NCBI GenBank assembly: GCA_031261785.1
Contig: JAISIZ010000072.1
Location: 1-47,750 of the forward strand
DNA length: 47,750 nt
Direction: 5' to 3'
DNA from: Mediterranea sp. (in: CFB group bacteria)
Lineage (GTDB): Bacteria > Bacteroidota > Bacteroidia > Bacteroidales > Bacteroidaceae
The notes under the pieces are model-generated. The model was not told where the DNA came from and searched no databases. It saw only the letters and a list, made by a program, of their open reading frames with translations. Position 1 is the first letter of the stretch; each line of letters begins with the position of its first letter. A program made the position numbers and the translations under genes. Positions 15,508 through 24,083 of the stretch are shown in pieces.

Positions 15508-15825
15508 TTACCTCGAGCGCATCCATTCAAAGAATGAATTTATTTCCTCGCTGTCCGCTATGCCGCTTCTGTCCGAGGCTCTCAATTCGTTTTCAAGTTC
15601 TTCGTCCGTGAATTGGCAGGGCATTGGCTTTCCTTTCTGCTGATCCAGCTGCTCTCCATAAGTTTTCTCCCAATACGCGTCATCGTATTTTGGGCTAAGG
15701 ATTTCTAAACATTGATTGATTTTATCAATGTCCTTCTCCTTTTTAAGTAACTCGGCAACCTTTTTTCTCTGGCGATTGACGAATGGAAGGGAAGCGTAAA
15801 CGGCGGTTGGCTCTTTCGCTTTCAT
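15508..15825 (-). CDS. Small hypothetical protein
   Basis: A 105-residue, highly charged, soluble protein I do not recognise. It has Lys/Glu-rich amphipathic helices (NRQRKKVAELLKKEKDIDKI), a motif WEKTYGEQLDQQKGKPMPC in the middle, and an acidic C-terminal half ending EWMRSR. There is no signal peptide. It has its own -7 box (15848-15855) just upstream, which favours a real gene. Base composition is lower in GC than its neighbours, suggesting possible acquisition. It could be a small regulatory protein, but no family assignment is made. Confidence 0.6.
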   Translation of the reverse strand: MKAKEPTAVYASLPFVNRQRKKVAELLKKEKDIDKINQCLEILSPKYDDAYWEKTYGEQLDQQKGKPMPCQFTDEELENELRASDRSGIADSEEINSFFEWMRSR

Positions 15826-15847
15826 GCTCTATGATCTATATTCTCCG

Positions 15848-15855
15848 CAAAGGTA
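15848..15855 (-). promoter_or_regulatory. -7 box for the small protein gene (TACCTTTG)
   Basis: The minus strand reads TACCTTTG, a full TAnnTTTG match, 23 bp upstream of the ATG at 15825. It lies just beyond the stop of the sigma-factor gene, so the small gene need not be read from that operon. Confidence 0.5.
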
Positions 15856-15871
15856 ACGTTTTATATTTAAC

Positions 15872-16405
15872 TCACATCACCTCCCGCAGCTTTTTCAGCG
15901 CACGTTGCATGGTGTTCTGCACCGATTGGTACTGCATGTTGGTGAGGCGCGCGATGTCGTCGATGTCCATCTCGTCCACGTAGCGGAGGTACATCACCTC
16001 CCGCTCGCGGGGCGACAGCTGGTTGAAGGCTCGTTGTATGCGGGCTTTTCGGTGCAGCTGTTCCTCTTCGGCCTCGAGGCGCGCGAGGGGCGTCTCGATG
16101 GGAGCGTTCTCTACCTTCACGATGTAGTCGCGATAGGTGAGTTCCTTCTTGATGTGGTTGAGCAGGGTGTTCTTCAGCACCACGAAGAGATAGAGCCGCA
16201 GGTTGTCGGTGGCCTTGAGGCGGGCGCGCTTGCGCAGCAGCGTGACGAACATCTCCTGCAGGGCGTCCTTGGCCAGCTCGCGGTCGGCCGTGAACTGCAT
16301 GGCATAGCCGAAAAGCATCTGCACGTAGCGGGTGTAGATGGCAGCGTAAGCATCGTCGTCGCCCGACAAAAACGCCTCCCATAGAGATTGATCATCCGAG
16401 GTCAT
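15872..16405 (-). CDS. ECF RNA polymerase sigma factor
   Basis: A 177-residue sigma-70 family ECF factor. Region 2 (about residues 10-80) includes LWEAFLSGDDDAYAAIY and the DALQEMFVTLLRKR helix for core and -10 binding. Region 4 (about 120-175) has FNQLSPREREVMYLRYVDEMDIDDIA followed by QYQSVQNTMQRALKKL, the -35-recognising helix-turn-helix. In Bacteroidota such factors are released by a FecR anti-sigma factor when an STN-bearing SusC binds substrate, and the partner genes lie directly on the other side (fecR at 16523, SusC at 17774). Here sigma and fecR are divergent, whereas they are normally co-directional. An ATG 30 bp upstream is an alternative start. Confidence 0.92.
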   Translation of the reverse strand: MTSDDQSLWEAFLSGDDDAYAAIYTRYVQMLFGYAMQFTADRELAKDALQEMFVTLLRKRARLKATDNLRLYLFVVLKNTLLNHIKKELTYRDYIVKVENAPIETPLARLEAEEEQLHRKARIQRAFNQLSPREREVMYLRYVDEMDIDDIARLTNMQYQSVQNTMQRALKKLREVM

Positions 16406-16452
16406 TCCAAGCGTGGTAACTACCGAAATGGGCAAAAAGTTCGTTCCGCGGC

Positions 16453-16460
16453 AAAAATAG
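16453..16460 (-). promoter_or_regulatory. -7 box for the sigma factor gene (TATTTTTG)
   Basis: The minus strand carries TATTTTTG, a full TAnnTTTG match, 48 bp upstream of the chosen sigma start. It lies in the 117-bp divergent region shared with fecR. Confidence 0.5.
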
Positions 16461-16522
16461 GCAAAATCAGTGAGTATATTCGCTTTTCGGGTTTGTTTTT
16501 AACGCATAACATCAACTCTGAT

Positions 16523-17590
16523 ATGAAAGATGAACTGAATCTGAAAGAAGCGCTCCGCCGCGACACGCTGACCGACGAGGAGACCGCGCGGCTGTGGCAA
16601 CGCGTCGATCCGGCCAACGTCGCCGCCCGTCGCCGGAAGCGGAGGCGTGCGCTTGTCCTAAGCCTTAGCGCGGTGGCCGCGGCCGCCTGCGTGGTGGGGG
16701 TGCTCTTCCTCACCCGCACGATGGCGTCCGGGCCGAAGCCCGACGCCATACTGGCCTTCGTCCAGCAGGTGGACACGGCCGACTACTCGGCGTCGAACAC
16801 GCAGTTGGTGCTCTCGGCCGACCAGACCGTGGAGCTGACCGAGCGGGAATCGACCGTGACCTACGACTCGGCCTCTATCAAGCTCGAGGGCGGCAAGCGC
16901 AAGGAGGTGAAGGCCGACGAAGCCGCCCGGTACAACCGCCTCATCGTGCCCATGGGCAAACGCTCCACGCTGGCCCTGGCCGACGGCAGCCGCGTGTGGG
17001 TCAACGCCGGCACGCAAGTGATCTATCCCGTGACGTTCGCCGCCGACCGCCGCGAGCTTTACGTCGACGGCGAGATATACCTCTCCGTGACGCCCGACAA
17101 AGATCGCCCCTTCGTGGTGAAGACCAAGGAGACGGACATCGTGGTGACGGGCACCGAGTTCAACGTCAGCGCCTACGATTCCGAAGCCGAGCAGCGCGTG
17201 GTGCTGGTGCGCGGCGGCGTGGAGGTGACCAACCGGGGCGATGGCAAGCGCGTACCGAGCACATTCACCCTCGCCCCCGGCGAGATGTACTGGCACGACG
17301 CCCGGACGGAAGCCGTGCGTGCGGTCGACGTGGCGCGCTACGTGTCGTGGAAGGAGGGAATGTACATCTTCGACAACGACCGTCTGAGTTACATCCTCAC
17401 CCGCCTCGCCCGCTACTACGGCGAACCCATACGTTGGGACAAGGCCGCCGGCGAGCAGCGTTGCTCGGGCAAGCTCGACCTCAAGGGCAGCCTCGACGAG
17501 GTGCTCCAGGGCTTGACCATCACCGCGCCCATCGCCTACGAGCACGCCCCCGACCATCATTCCATAACCATACGAATGTCGAACCCTTAA
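16523..17590 (+). CDS. FecR family anti-sigma factor
   Basis: A 355-residue inner-membrane protein. Residues 1-45 are a cytoplasmic sigma-binding segment with a strongly basic end (ARRRKRRR), followed by one transmembrane helix (ALVLSLSAVAAAACVVGVLFL). The periplasmic part contains the FecR domain (GKRSTLALADGSRVWVNAG, YPVTFAADRRELYVDGE, FVVKTKETDIVVTGTEFNV) and a C-terminal DUF4974 domain (YIFDNDRLSYILTRLARYY onwards). It relays occupancy of the outer-membrane SusC transporter, via its STN domain, to the ECF sigma factor encoded divergently. An upstream in-frame ATG at 16388 would overlap the sigma gene and is not credible. Confidence 0.93.
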   Translation: MKDELNLKEALRRDTLTDEETARLWQRVDPANVAARRRKRRRALVLSLSAVAAAACVVGVLFLTRTMASGPKPDAILAFVQQVDTADYSASNTQLVLSADQTVELTERESTVTYDSASIKLEGGKRKEVKADEAARYNRLIVPMGKRSTLALADGSRVWVNAGTQVIYPVTFAADRRELYVDGEIYLSVTPDKDRPFVVKTKETDIVVTGTEFNVSAYDSEAEQRVVLVRGGVEVTNRGDGKRVPSTFTLAPGEMYWHDARTEAVRAVDVARYVSWKEGMYIFDNDRLSYILTRLARYYGEPIRWDKAAGEQRCSGKLDLKGSLDEVLQGLTITAPIAYEHAPDHHSITIRMSNP

Positions 17591-17734
17591 AATAAAAAAG
17601 AATAAGCCTATGAAACAGCAGTAGCATCCCCCCTGTCTAATACTTTAATGCGGAGCCTCCGCCCCTCCGGCTATAAATCTCGCCCGGTGCGTGCGCGGAT
17701 GTCTCCCTTTTCCACAGAGTGAGTTTTCAAAATC

Positions 17735-17742
17735 TAATTTTG
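17735..17742 (+). promoter_or_regulatory. -7 box upstream of susC (TAATTTTG)
   Basis: TAATTTTG matches TAnnTTTG, 31 bp upstream of the SusC start, in a 183-bp gap after fecR that holds no gene (only a four-codon frame). It would give housekeeping expression; the ECF-dependent promoter itself was not identified. Confidence 0.4.
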
Positions 17743-17773
17743 ACTGAAAGTCAAGTAATAACTGAAAAATCGT

Positions 17774-20700
17774 ATGATAAACAACAGATTGTTAAAGACC
17801 ATCTTATTTGTCATCGTTGCCAGCGTCAGCACCGTCTGTTCGGCGATAGATAGCTATTCGCAGACCGCGCGCCTCACGCTTCGCGGCGACGAGATGACAA
17901 TCAAGCAAGCCTTGGCCGAGATCGAGAAGCAGAGCGAGTTCATCTTCTTCTATCACGGCGAGGCAGTGGATACCCAGCGGAAGGTATCCATCGACATGGA
18001 GAACCAGAGCATCGAACAAGTCCTGGCCGAACTCCTGAAAGACACCGGAAGTACCTACACCATCTCGGGACGGCAGGTGTACATCTCTCGAAAAGCGGAA
18101 CCCAAGACCGACACCAAGGCTTCGGTAAGCCAGCAACCCCGCACGCAAGCCGTGACGGGAACGGTAGTCGACCACACCGGCGAGCCACTCATCGGCGTAA
18201 CCGTACGCCTGAAAGGCAGCAACACCGGCGTAGTGACCGACATCGACGGCCGGTTCAGCATCAACGCCAACGCGGGCAGCGTGCTGCTCTTCACGTATGT
18301 AGGCTATGCGGACCAAGAGGTGACGTTAGGTCAGCAACGGACGTTGCGGGTGCAGATGAGAGAGGATAATGCGATGCTGGAAGAGGTATTAGTTACAGCG
18401 TACGGTACCTCTACGAGGGCGGCATTTACGGGTTCTGCAGGAATCGTAAACAATAAGGCCATTGAGCAAAAGCAGGTGACCAATGTCATGGATGCCTTGA
18501 AAGGTGCCGTGGCTGGTGTGCAAGTATTCAAAAGTGGCGGCGAACCCGATGCCTCTCCCAGTTTCTTGATACGCGGTCTTACCTCTATCAATGCTTCAAA
18601 CGAGCCATTGATTATTTTGGATGGCGCGCCGTTCGACGCAGGATGGAACAACATCAATCCGAACGACGTGGAATCGGTGACGGTACTGAAGGACGCCGCA
18701 TCCAACGCGCTTTACGGTGCTCGCGGAGCCGGTGGTGTCATCATGGTCACTACGAAGAAAGCCTCCAAGTACGCCACTACGGTGACGTTGGACGCACGTT
18801 TTGGCGTAAACAAACGGATAAAGAACACATACGAGACGATCGAAGAGCCGGGACAGTATTACGAAATGCAGTATAAAGCCCTGAACAATTATTATATCGA
18901 CCAAAACAACACTCCTTTCGACGCATACGTAAAAGCCAATAACGCGCTTACCGGTAGCTCGGCTGGAGGAGGCCTGGGCTATATTGTCTACGACTTTCCC
19001 CAAGGGGAATACCTGATAGGTCAGAACGGACGCCTGAATCCGAACGCTACCTTGGGCAGAATCGTCAGCTATAACGGAGAAGAGTACCTTTTACTCCCCG
19101 ACGATTGGTATGATGCGGCATTCCGCGAATCTTTGCGTCAAGAGTACAACGTCTCCGTCTCGGGTGGAGGAGAGAAAGGGACTTATTATACGTCGTTTGG
19201 ATATCTGAACAACGAGGGAATCGCTTATAACACGGGCTACGAACGCTTTACGGGAAAAGTGAGCGTGTCGTACAATGCCAATTCTTGGTTGACTTTAGGT
19301 GGAAACGTAAATTACTCACATTCCGTTCGCGATGGTATCTCGACTGGCTATTCCGCCTCTTTGTTCGACTTCGCCAATTCGTTCGCTCCGATCTATCCCT
19401 TGTATATACGTCATGCGGATGGCAGTTTCTATACGGACGCGAGAGGTACTATGTACGACTATGGAAATGGAATGAACGGTGGAATGAGCTGGCCGAGAAG
19501 CGCTTGGCAAAACAACAACCCCATACAGACCAATCTGGTGGATTACAGACGTGCGGTGGGCAATTCGGTGACGGGACAATTGTACGCTGACATCCGCTTC
19601 CTCAAAGACTTCAAGTTTACCATCAATGCCAACTTGACTTTTAACGGCATCCGAGCCGTTACCGCAACAAGTCCGTGGTATGGATACAATAAAGCCTCGG
19701 GAGGATATTCTGGCGTAAGCGACGGACGGACATACAGCGCGAATATCCAGCAGTTGCTGAACTGGACGCGAACTTTCAACGACAAGCATAACGCATCGGT
19801 TCTTCTGGGACATGAATACTATAATACAATCTATGAGTACCTATCAGGAACGAAGACTGTTGCCGCCAATTATGAGCACAACAAAGAGTTGAGCGGCTTC
19901 TTGGTTAACGGTGACCCCAACTCATACTATTCCGAAGATTACAATTCGGAAGGTTGGTTCATGCGTGCTTTGTACGACTACGACGGCAAGTACTATGGAT
20001 CGTTCTCTTTCCGCCGTGACGGTTCTTCTAACTTCGATCCCAGTAGAGCTTGGGGTAATTTCTGGTCGCTCGGTGGTAGTTGGCTGATCAATAAGGAAAA
20101 GTGGTTCGACGTGGAATGGGTGGATATGCTGAAGATCAAGGCATCCTACGGTCAACAAGGCAACGACGGAATAGGTCAATGGCGTTACGTCAATCAATAT
20201 ACTCTGGCCGACTCCAATGGGCAAGTGGCCTTTAACCTCTCGTATTATGGCAATCGCGAGATATCGTGGGAGACGAATGGCAACTTCAATGCGGGCGTAG
20301 AGTTCGATCTCTTCAAGAAGAGGATAAGCGGTAGTGTAGAGTATTTCCACCGGAAGACGGGCAATATGCTCACTTACTTTAGCGTAACGCCTTCTGTGGG
20401 ATATGATGGATATTACGCCAATATAGGTAACATGAATAACTCCGGAGTTGAGGTAACCCTGAATGGAATCGTATTGAGGACCAGGGATCTGGAATGGGGA
20501 GTAAACCTCAACATGACCCATTACCGGAACAAGGTGACCAAGCTGGCCGACCAACGTAAGACGCAGTCATTCGACGGACACCCCGGATACGTCAGCGGAT
20601 CGTACATTATTGCCGAAGGATTGCCGCGCTATCAATGGTACCTTAAGCAATACGCCGGCGTTAACGAAGTCGGAAAGGCTTTGTACTATTACACTGACGA

Positions 20701-21268
20701 TGCCGGTGAGAAGCAAACCACGACTTTGTGGTCGGATGCTGATTACTATCTTAGCGGTACTCCGACTCCCGATTTATACGGTGGTTTTGGCACTAACTTC
20801 AATTGGAAGGGATTCGATCTGGCCGCGTCGTTCTCCTATCAGATAGGCGGTTTGGCCTACGATTATGGGTATTCCGGACTGATGGGTTCACCGCAGCCCG
20901 ACCAAGGAGGAGGTAATTTCCATGTGGATTTGCTGAATGCCTGGTCGACAGAGAATACGTCTTCCAACATCCCGCGCGTGGTGTTCTCCGACTTGGAGAC
21001 TACGCGGGCATCCGACCGTTGGCTGACCAACGCAAGCTATCTCTCGATGGATAACATCACGGTGGGTTACACGCTGCCTATAAACCTGATTAAGAAGACC
21101 GGCCTCAAGTCGGTTCGGTTCTCGGTGACGTGCGACAATGTCTTCTTTGTCTCCAAACGGCAAGGCTTCAATCCCCGTACCAGTTGGTCGGGTGAGATGG
21201 CAAGCACTCAGACAAGTCCTTATACCCCGATGCGTACAATCTCTGGCGGGTTGAGAGTTCAATTCTAA
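17774..21268 (+). CDS. SusC/RagA-family TonB-dependent transporter with STN domain
   Basis: A 1164-residue outer-membrane TonB-dependent transporter. Order: signal peptide (to about 25), STN domain for signal transduction to FecR (about 34-115), CarboxypepD_reg-like domain (about 128-200, VTGTVVDHTGEPLIGVTV...), TonB box region (MLEEVLVTAYG), plug domain (about 215-330, with NVMDALKGAVAGVQV and ALYGARGAGGVIMVTTKK), then a 22-strand barrel to the C-terminal SGGLRVQF. It imports glycan or peptide ligands captured with SusD. GC is about 57-62% up to position 18340 (STN and CarboxypepD parts) and about 40-52% afterwards, suggesting that the plug and barrel were exchanged by recombination while the signalling N-terminus was kept. 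Confidence 0.97.
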   Translation: MINNRLLKTILFVIVASVSTVCSAIDSYSQTARLTLRGDEMTIKQALAEIEKQSEFIFFYHGEAVDTQRKVSIDMENQSIEQVLAELLKDTGSTYTISGRQVYISRKAEPKTDTKASVSQQPRTQAVTGTVVDHTGEPLIGVTVRLKGSNTGVVTDIDGRFSINANAGSVLLFTYVGYADQEVTLGQQRTLRVQMREDNAMLEEVLVTAYGTSTRAAFTGSAGIVNNKAIEQKQVTNVMDALKGAVAGVQVFKSGGEPDASPSFLIRGLTSINASNEPLIILDGAPFDAGWNNINPNDVESVTVLKDAASNALYGARGAGGVIMVTTKKASKYATTVTLDARFGVNKRIKNTYETIEEPGQYYEMQYKALNNYYIDQNNTPFDAYVKANNALTGSSAGGGLGYIVYDFPQGEYLIGQNGRLNPNATLGRIVSYNGEEYLLLPDDWYDAAFRESLRQEYNVSVSGGGEKGTYYTSFGYLNNEGIAYNTGYERFTGKVSVSYNANSWLTLGGNVNYSHSVRDGISTGYSASLFDFANSFAPIYPLYIRHADGSFYTDARGTMYDYGNGMNGGMSWPRSAWQNNNPIQTNLVDYRRAVGNSVTGQLYADIRFLKDFKFTINANLTFNGIRAVTATSPWYGYNKASGGYSGVSDGRTYSANIQQLLNWTRTFNDKHNASVLLGHEYYNTIYEYLSGTKTVAANYEHNKELSGFLVNGDPNSYYSEDYNSEGWFMRALYDYDGKYYGSFSFRRDGSSNFDPSRAWGNFWSLGGSWLINKEKWFDVEWVDMLKIKASYGQQGNDGIGQWRYVNQYTLADSNGQVAFNLSYYGNREISWETNGNFNAGVEFDLFKKRISGSVEYFHRKTGNMLTYFSVTPSVGYDGYYANIGNMNNSGVEVTLNGIVLRTRDLEWGVNLNMTHYRNKVTKLADQRKTQSFDGHPGYVSGSYIIAEGLPRYQWYLKQYAGVNEVGKALYYYTDDAGEKQTTTLWSDADYYLSGTPTPDLYGGFGTNFNWKGFDLAASFSYQIGGLAYDYGYSGLMGSPQPDQGGGNFHVDLLNAWSTENTSSNIPRVVFSDLETTRASDRWLTNASYLSMDNITVGYTLPINLIKKTGLKSVRFSVTCDNVFFVSKRQGFNPRTSWSGEMASTQTSPYTPMRTISGGLRVQF

Positions 21269-21276
21269 AAAAACGA

Positions 21277-23046
21277 ATGTCAATGAAAAGATTAACATTT
21301 CTATTAATGATAAGCGTCACCGTCGTAACGACGGGATGCCTGGAAGAAAAGTTCCCTTCACAAGTGCAGACTTCCGACCAGTTAGGAAGTTCGCCCGATG
21401 CCCTCCAATTCTTGGCCAACGGCATGTATTCCTATCTCCACGTCGACAACTGTGGTGGTGGCGCGGACGAAGTGGCTTGGGGCTATGGCGCGCGCATGAT
21501 GTCGCATAGCATGATGGGACCCGACGTGACATTGGGCAGCAGCTCACTCAATTATGCGGGTCGTCCATTCGGCGATTTGCTCTACTTGGGCAATTGGGGA
21601 TACCAGTCTACCGACTGGTACTATTACTACCGACAGATCTTCACGAGCAACCAAGTCCTTCAAGCGGTCAATGTAGACGACCCCGAGTTGGCGACCGCCC
21701 TTAAAGAGGTAGCGGGGCAAGCGTTGATATTGCGGGCTTGGATGTATCTCGACATGGCTGTCACTTACGAGTATAAAAAGACGGGCTATGACGCTCTGGA
21801 TCAAAAAGCGACTGACAATGGAATCATGGGGCTTACCGTCCCCATCGTCAGTGAACGTACCAGCGAGGCCGAATCGTTCAGCAACCCTCGTGCGCCCTAT
21901 TACGCGATGTATCGGTTTATCCTGACGGACCTGAACAAGGCGGAGAACTTTCTGTCGACCTACACTCGCGCGGACAAGGCAACGCCCGACCTGAGTGTGG
22001 TATACGGCGTTCAGGCTCGCTTCTGGCTGGAGCTGGCCACACGTTTCCGCCTTTATCCCAATGACTTGACCGAAATGCTGAGCCACGATAGCGACGAAGC
22101 GTTAGCCTACTACGACGTATTGGGCGTGAGCACGGTGCAAGAGTGCTACGCGAAAGCGTCCGACTACGCACGTAAGGCGATCAGCTATGGTGGATACTCT
22201 CCGCTTACGTCCGCGCAGTGGCATAATGCCACGACGGGCTTTAATGATGCCAGCACGTCGGACGCCTGGATGATGGCCATTGTCATCACCGAGGACGCGG
22301 CGCCGTACTATTACTATTACTCTTGGGTAGCCCAAAACTCCGTTGAGTTTAATTATAGTCTTTACGCCCCGGGCTTCGGCAATTCGGAGACGGGATATAT
22401 CCGTATCAACAAGGAATTGTACGACCAAATCCCCGAAACGGATTGGCGCAAGACGACTTGGCTCGACCCGGCCGACGTAGGCAGCGCGCCCGGCAGTAAG
22501 TACGTCACCTTGTTAAGCGACGACGCATTCAAGAAAGTGATTGCTTACACCGGTTTCAAATTCCGTCCGGGACAAGGGGATATGAGTAATGACAAGACAG
22601 GCAACGCGGTGGATATCCCCATGATGCGAGTGGAGGAGATGTACCTGATAGAGGCCGAAGCGGAGGCTTTCGCCAACGGATTGTCGGCTGGCGTGACGCT
22701 GTTGAACAACTTCGTCTCCACCTATCGCAATCCCGCCTATTCCTACACGGCGGCAGACGAGAGGGATTTCCTGCGCGAGATACTTCTGCAGAAACGCATC
22801 GAGTTCTGGAGTGAGGGTAATCCCGGCAGTCTCGACTTCAAGCGATTGGAGTTCAGGGTGGAAAGAGGATACCCAGGTACTAACTGGCTGGTGTCTCAAC
22901 GATACAACTCGAGCGAAAAAGCCGGTACCGTGGCACCATGGATGAATTTGTACATCACCGATAATGAGACCACTCGCAATACGGCGGTCATTCCCAATCC
23001 CGACCCAAGTAGCGTAGTGTCGACCGAATGTAAATGGACAGAATAA
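21277..23046 (+). CDS. SusD/RagB-family substrate-binding lipoprotein
   Basis: A 589-residue surface lipoprotein that forms the lid over SusC and binds the oligomeric ligand. Lipobox at the end of the signal peptide (VVTTGC, acylated Cys about residue 21). SusD hallmarks follow: an N-terminal helical TPR-like core (QALILRAWMYLDMAVTYEY, AENFLSTYTRADKA, VYGVQARFWLELATRF), and the C-terminal conserved region with PMMRVEEMYLIEAEAEAFANG and REILLQKRIEFWSEGNPG. It starts 9 bp after the SusC stop; Met at residue 3 is an alternative start. The gene is rich in Tyr codons and lower in GC than the genome average. Confidence 0.95.
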   Translation: MSMKRLTFLLMISVTVVTTGCLEEKFPSQVQTSDQLGSSPDALQFLANGMYSYLHVDNCGGGADEVAWGYGARMMSHSMMGPDVTLGSSSLNYAGRPFGDLLYLGNWGYQSTDWYYYYRQIFTSNQVLQAVNVDDPELATALKEVAGQALILRAWMYLDMAVTYEYKKTGYDALDQKATDNGIMGLTVPIVSERTSEAESFSNPRAPYYAMYRFILTDLNKAENFLSTYTRADKATPDLSVVYGVQARFWLELATRFRLYPNDLTEMLSHDSDEALAYYDVLGVSTVQECYAKASDYARKAISYGGYSPLTSAQWHNATTGFNDASTSDAWMMAIVITEDAAPYYYYYSWVAQNSVEFNYSLYAPGFGNSETGYIRINKELYDQIPETDWRKTTWLDPADVGSAPGSKYVTLLSDDAFKKVIAYTGFKFRPGQGDMSNDKTGNAVDIPMMRVEEMYLIEAEAEAFANGLSAGVTLLNNFVSTYRNPAYSYTAADERDFLREILLQKRIEFWSEGNPGSLDFKRLEFRVERGYPGTNWLVSQRYNSSEKAGTVAPWMNLYITDNETTRNTAVIPNPDPSSVVSTECKWTE

Positions 23047-23057
23047 AAGTAACGAGT

Positions 23058-24023
23058 ATGAGAATAATTGATAAGATACTATTCAATGCGTTATCGGCAT
23101 TCGCGGCTGTGGCTTTGCTCACGGCTTGCGATGAAGGCGATTACGATACGGGGTGGACACCCGTACCCCCTTATGAAGGCGCGCAAAGAGTTTATTTCGA
23201 GAAGAATAATCCAACGAGTGCCTCGTTCATTCTTTCCGAGACGGACGATCTGGGCATATACCTGACAGTGATGCGCAATGACTCGACCGATGCCGCGTCC
23301 GTACCTGTCACGATACTGGAAGGATCAGAATACTTCTCGGTTCCTGCCGAGGTTGACTTTATGCCCGGACAAAGCACGACCACGCTGAGAGCCGAGTTCA
23401 CGGATACCGAGAACGCCGGCATAACGCGCACGCTGAGACTCCAGCTGGAGGATACGCCCGAAGCCATGCAGTACACCAACAATCAATGGGTAGGGACTTG
23501 CATTATCACGCGCGGATGGATTCCTTATTACAAGAACATCCGCTTCTACTGGAGTAACACATTCGCCGATTTCTATCAGGATATAGATGTGTACGACGGT
23601 ACGGCCGATTTCCGCATCGCCAACTTCCTGAATTCAGGTCAGGACCTGAAGTTTAAGCTCTACCATCCGACGCAGAAGACCGATGGTGCCAGTCTCGACA
23701 TCATCACCCCCGAGATGTTAAGCTCCTTGGAAGCACCCCTGCAATGCGGTATCATTATTGATGAGGAACAAGCCACATTCGATGGTTCCTATTGGTACAC
23801 TTGGAACATAGATCTTCATCCCACGCTAACTGGCGGTGCCTCGAATGGTGATATTCTTGCCGGTGAAGGTATGTATGGTAGTGGTCCTAAGGCCAGCGAC
23901 TATCGCTATCTATGCTATATGTGGATAGGCATTGCTGATGCCACCGCTACAACGGCGGGGTCATTCTGCTTCTACATAAACGGTGGATACAACTACTTCA
24001 CGTGGTATCATTACGCCAGTTAA
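23058..24023 (+). CDS. Surface lipoprotein of the SusCD locus (SusE/F-like position)
   Basis: A 321-residue lipoprotein with signal peptide and lipobox (VALLTAC, Cys at about 24). The N-terminal half has a Calx-beta/DUF4843-like beta-sandwich look: VYFEKNNPTSASFILSE, then VPVTILEGSEYFSVPAEVDF and LRLQLEDTPEAMQYTNN. The C-terminal half (from about 165) is Trp/Tyr-rich (IPYYKNIRFYWSNTFADFYQD, WYTWNIDLHPTL), plausible for ligand contact. It overlaps the end of the SusD gene's neighbourhood by starting 12 bp after that stop, so it belongs to the same operon. The position is that of the accessory glycan-binding protein of a PUL. The family name is uncertain. Confidence 0.75.
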   Translation: MRIIDKILFNALSAFAAVALLTACDEGDYDTGWTPVPPYEGAQRVYFEKNNPTSASFILSETDDLGIYLTVMRNDSTDAASVPVTILEGSEYFSVPAEVDFMPGQSTTTLRAEFTDTENAGITRTLRLQLEDTPEAMQYTNNQWVGTCIITRGWIPYYKNIRFYWSNTFADFYQDIDVYDGTADFRIANFLNSGQDLKFKLYHPTQKTDGASLDIITPEMLSSLEAPLQCGIIIDEEQATFDGSYWYTWNIDLHPTLTGGASNGDILAGEGMYGSGPKASDYRYLCYMWIGIADATATTAGSFCFYINGGYNYFTWYHYAS

Positions 24024-24036
24024 TCTGATCTTTCAT

Positions 24037-24067
24037 GATGGGAGGCGAAGTTGCTTCGCCTCCCATC
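24037..24067 (+). terminator. Strong perfect hairpin between lipoprotein and M60 genes
   Basis: A perfect 14-bp inverted repeat (GATGGGAGGCGAAG, loop TTG, CTTCGCCTCCCATC) lies between two co-directional genes of the locus. It is followed by only a weak T/A stretch (TTAATAC). It may be a partial terminator lowering expression of the M60 gene, or an RNA-stability element protecting the susCD message. Confidence 0.7.
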
Positions 24068-24083
24068 TTAATACATTCAATCA

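Noticed and set aside
15335..15643. Plus-strand frame of about 100 codons with repeats
   Set aside because: It is produced by the tandem repeats of array C (unit length 41 is not a multiple of 3, so frames drift) and runs antisense into the small minus-strand gene. No family or promoter supports it.
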